A stretch of DNA of 7,625 nt, from positions 1-7,625 of the forward strand of contig JAJZCX010000061.1 in assembly GCA_021851625.1 (NCBI GenBank), in the 5' to 3' direction. Positions 6,443 through 7,625 of the stretch are shown piece after piece. This DNA is from Acidobacteriota bacterium. Lineage in GTDB: Bacteria > Acidobacteriota > Terriglobia > Terriglobales > Acidobacteriaceae. Position 1 is the stretch's first letter. Each line of letters opens with the position of its first letter. The notes under the pieces are model-generated. The model was not told the DNA's origin, ran no database searches, and worked only from the letters and a program-made list of their open reading frames with translations. The translations under genes were made by a program, and so were the position numbers.

Positions 6443-7625
6443 ATGCACACAACCACCACGCACTCGAATGCGCCCCTCAACGCGCCACGCACTGTTCTGT
6501 TGGCTAGCTTGGTCGGCACAACCATCGAGTTCTTTGACTTCTACATCTACGCGACCGCCGCCGTGCTGGTCTTTCCGCGTCTCTTCTTCCCGGCTACGAA
6601 TCCTTCGACAGCCATATTGGCCTCGCTGGCCACCTTTGGCATCGCGTTTCTGGCGCGGCCCATCGGCTCCACGCTCTTCGGCCACTTCGGTGACCGCATC
6701 GGGCGCAAGACCACGCTGGTGCTGGCGCTGGCCACCATGGGACTGTCCACCGTCGCCATTGGCGCGCTGCCGACCTATCGCACGTGGGGCTTCGTTGCTC
6801 CGCTGCTGCTAGCGATTTGCCGCTTCGGCCAAGGCTTGGGCCTGGGTGGGGAGTGGGGCGGTGCGGTGCTGCTGGCCATTGAAAATGCTCCGACACACAA
6901 ACGTGCTTGGTATGGCATGTTTCCACAACTTGGCGCACCCATTGGATTCTTTCTCTCCGGCAGCGTCTTCCTGCTGCTGTCACGCACACTCACCAATGCG
7001 CAGTTCTTCGCCTTTGGCTGGCGGCTGCCCTTTCTGGCCAGCGCAGTGCTGGTCTTCCTCGGCCTCTATGTGCGGCTCACGTTGACTGAGACGCCTATCT
7101 TTGCGCAGGCGCTCCAGCGCGGCGAACAGGTCAGCGTGCCTGTGCTGAAAATCATCCGCAGCCACACACGGTCGCTGATCGCAGGCATTCTGCTCTGTCT
7201 GGCGACCTTCGTGCTCTTCTACCTGCTAACGGTCTTCGCGCTCTCTTGGGGCACAACCGCGCTCGGCTACAGCCGCGGAAAATTTTTGATGATGCAATTG
7301 CTGGATATCTTCTTCTTCGCCGTGACCATCCCACTCTCGGCGCTGCTGGCCGAACGCGGACGCAAGCGCGCCATGCTCTGGATCACGGCAGCCATTGGGG
7401 TCTTTGGATTGATATTTGCGCCCTTGTTCGCCGCTGGCACCACGGGCGCGCTGGTCATGATGGCGATTGGACTGGCGCTGATGGGCCTGACCTACGGCCC
7501 CATCGGAACGATTCTCTCCGAACTTTTCCCCACTTCCGTGCGCTACACGGGCAGCTCGCTCGCCTTCAGCCTGGCTGGAATTCTGGGCGCATCGCTGGCA
7601 CCCTACATCGCAACATGGTTGGCAA
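6443..7625 (+). CDS. MFS transporter, metabolite:H+ symporter family, C-terminus cut off
   Basis: Open from ATG 6443 to the window end (394 codons, no stop). Members of this subfamily usually have around 420-450 residues, so only about the last membrane helix and tail should be missing. It is an inner-membrane transporter of the major facilitator superfamily. The first helix has the subfamily motif GTTIEFFDFYIYA (25-37) with acidic E29 and D32. The cytoplasmic loop 2-3 signature is GHFGDRIGRK (80-89). RFGQGLGLGGEWGGA (127-141) and GWRLPF (192-197), followed by ETP (216-218), are typical of the proline/betaine, shikimate, alpha-ketoglutarate and citrate symporter group (ProP, ShiA, KgtP type). 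A second-half loop signature, ERGRKR, sits near 7348-7365. The family call is strong; the substrate cannot be told from sequence. GGAG lies seven bases before the start. The gene is divergent from the minus-strand operon. Confidence 0.93.
   Translation, partial: MHTTTTHSNAPLNAPRTVLLASLVGTTIEFFDFYIYATAAVLVFPRLFFPATNPSTAILASLATFGIAFLARPIGSTLFGHFGDRIGRKTTLVLALATMGLSTVAIGALPTYRTWGFVAPLLLAICRFGQGLGLGGEWGGAVLLAIENAPTHKRAWYGMFPQLGAPIGFFLSGSVFLLLSRTLTNAQFFAFGWRLPFLASAVLVFLGLYVRLTLTETPIFAQALQRGEQVSVPVLKIIRSHTRSLIAGILLCLATFVLFYLLTVFALSWGTTALGYSRGKFLMMQLLDIFFFAVTIPLSALLAERGRKRAMLWITAAIGVFGLIFAPLFAAGTTGALVMMAIGLALMGLTYGPIGTILSELFPTSVRYTGSSLAFSLAGILGASLAPYIATWLA

Overview
The window looks like chromosomal DNA from an acidobacterium, probably of the Terriglobia/Acidobacteriaceae type. 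This is an inference from the moderately high GC, the style of the two long signal peptidases, the secreted TPR protein and the gene order. It is not proven by a marker gene. No RNA gene, CRISPR array, insertion sequence, attachment site or phage gene was seen.

Layout: positions 1-6315 hold five genes, all on the minus strand and tightly packed. In transcription order they are: a secreted TPR protein with a degenerate metallopeptidase-like core (6315-4519); ribonuclease III (about 4487-3645); a first type I signal peptidase (3648-2812, overlapping rnc by four bases); a second, paralogous type I signal peptidase (2741-1938, TTG start); and an AsmA-family envelope protein (starting at 1936, one base after the preceding stop, and running off the left edge). 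The largest gap is 70 bp, so they probably form one operon, with a possible weak internal promoter in that gap. Divergent from this block, on the plus strand, a metabolite:H+ symporter-type MFS transporter starts at 6443 and runs off the right edge. The 127-bp divergent intergenic region (6316-6442) carries a reasonable sigma70-like promoter for the minus-strand operon.

Functionally the minus-strand block joins RNA processing (RNase III) to the protein export and envelope machinery: two signal peptidases, an AsmA-like envelope protein and an exported TPR protein. The rnc/lepB pairing recalls the well-known lepB-rnc-era cluster of Proteobacteria, but the order is reversed and the signal peptidase is duplicated. 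Most of the window is conserved housekeeping sequence. The points that most deserve a second look are the HTYLH (HExxH-like but lacking Glu) motif in the TPR protein, divergence between the two signal peptidases, and an Asn in place of a catalytic-site Asp in RNase III.
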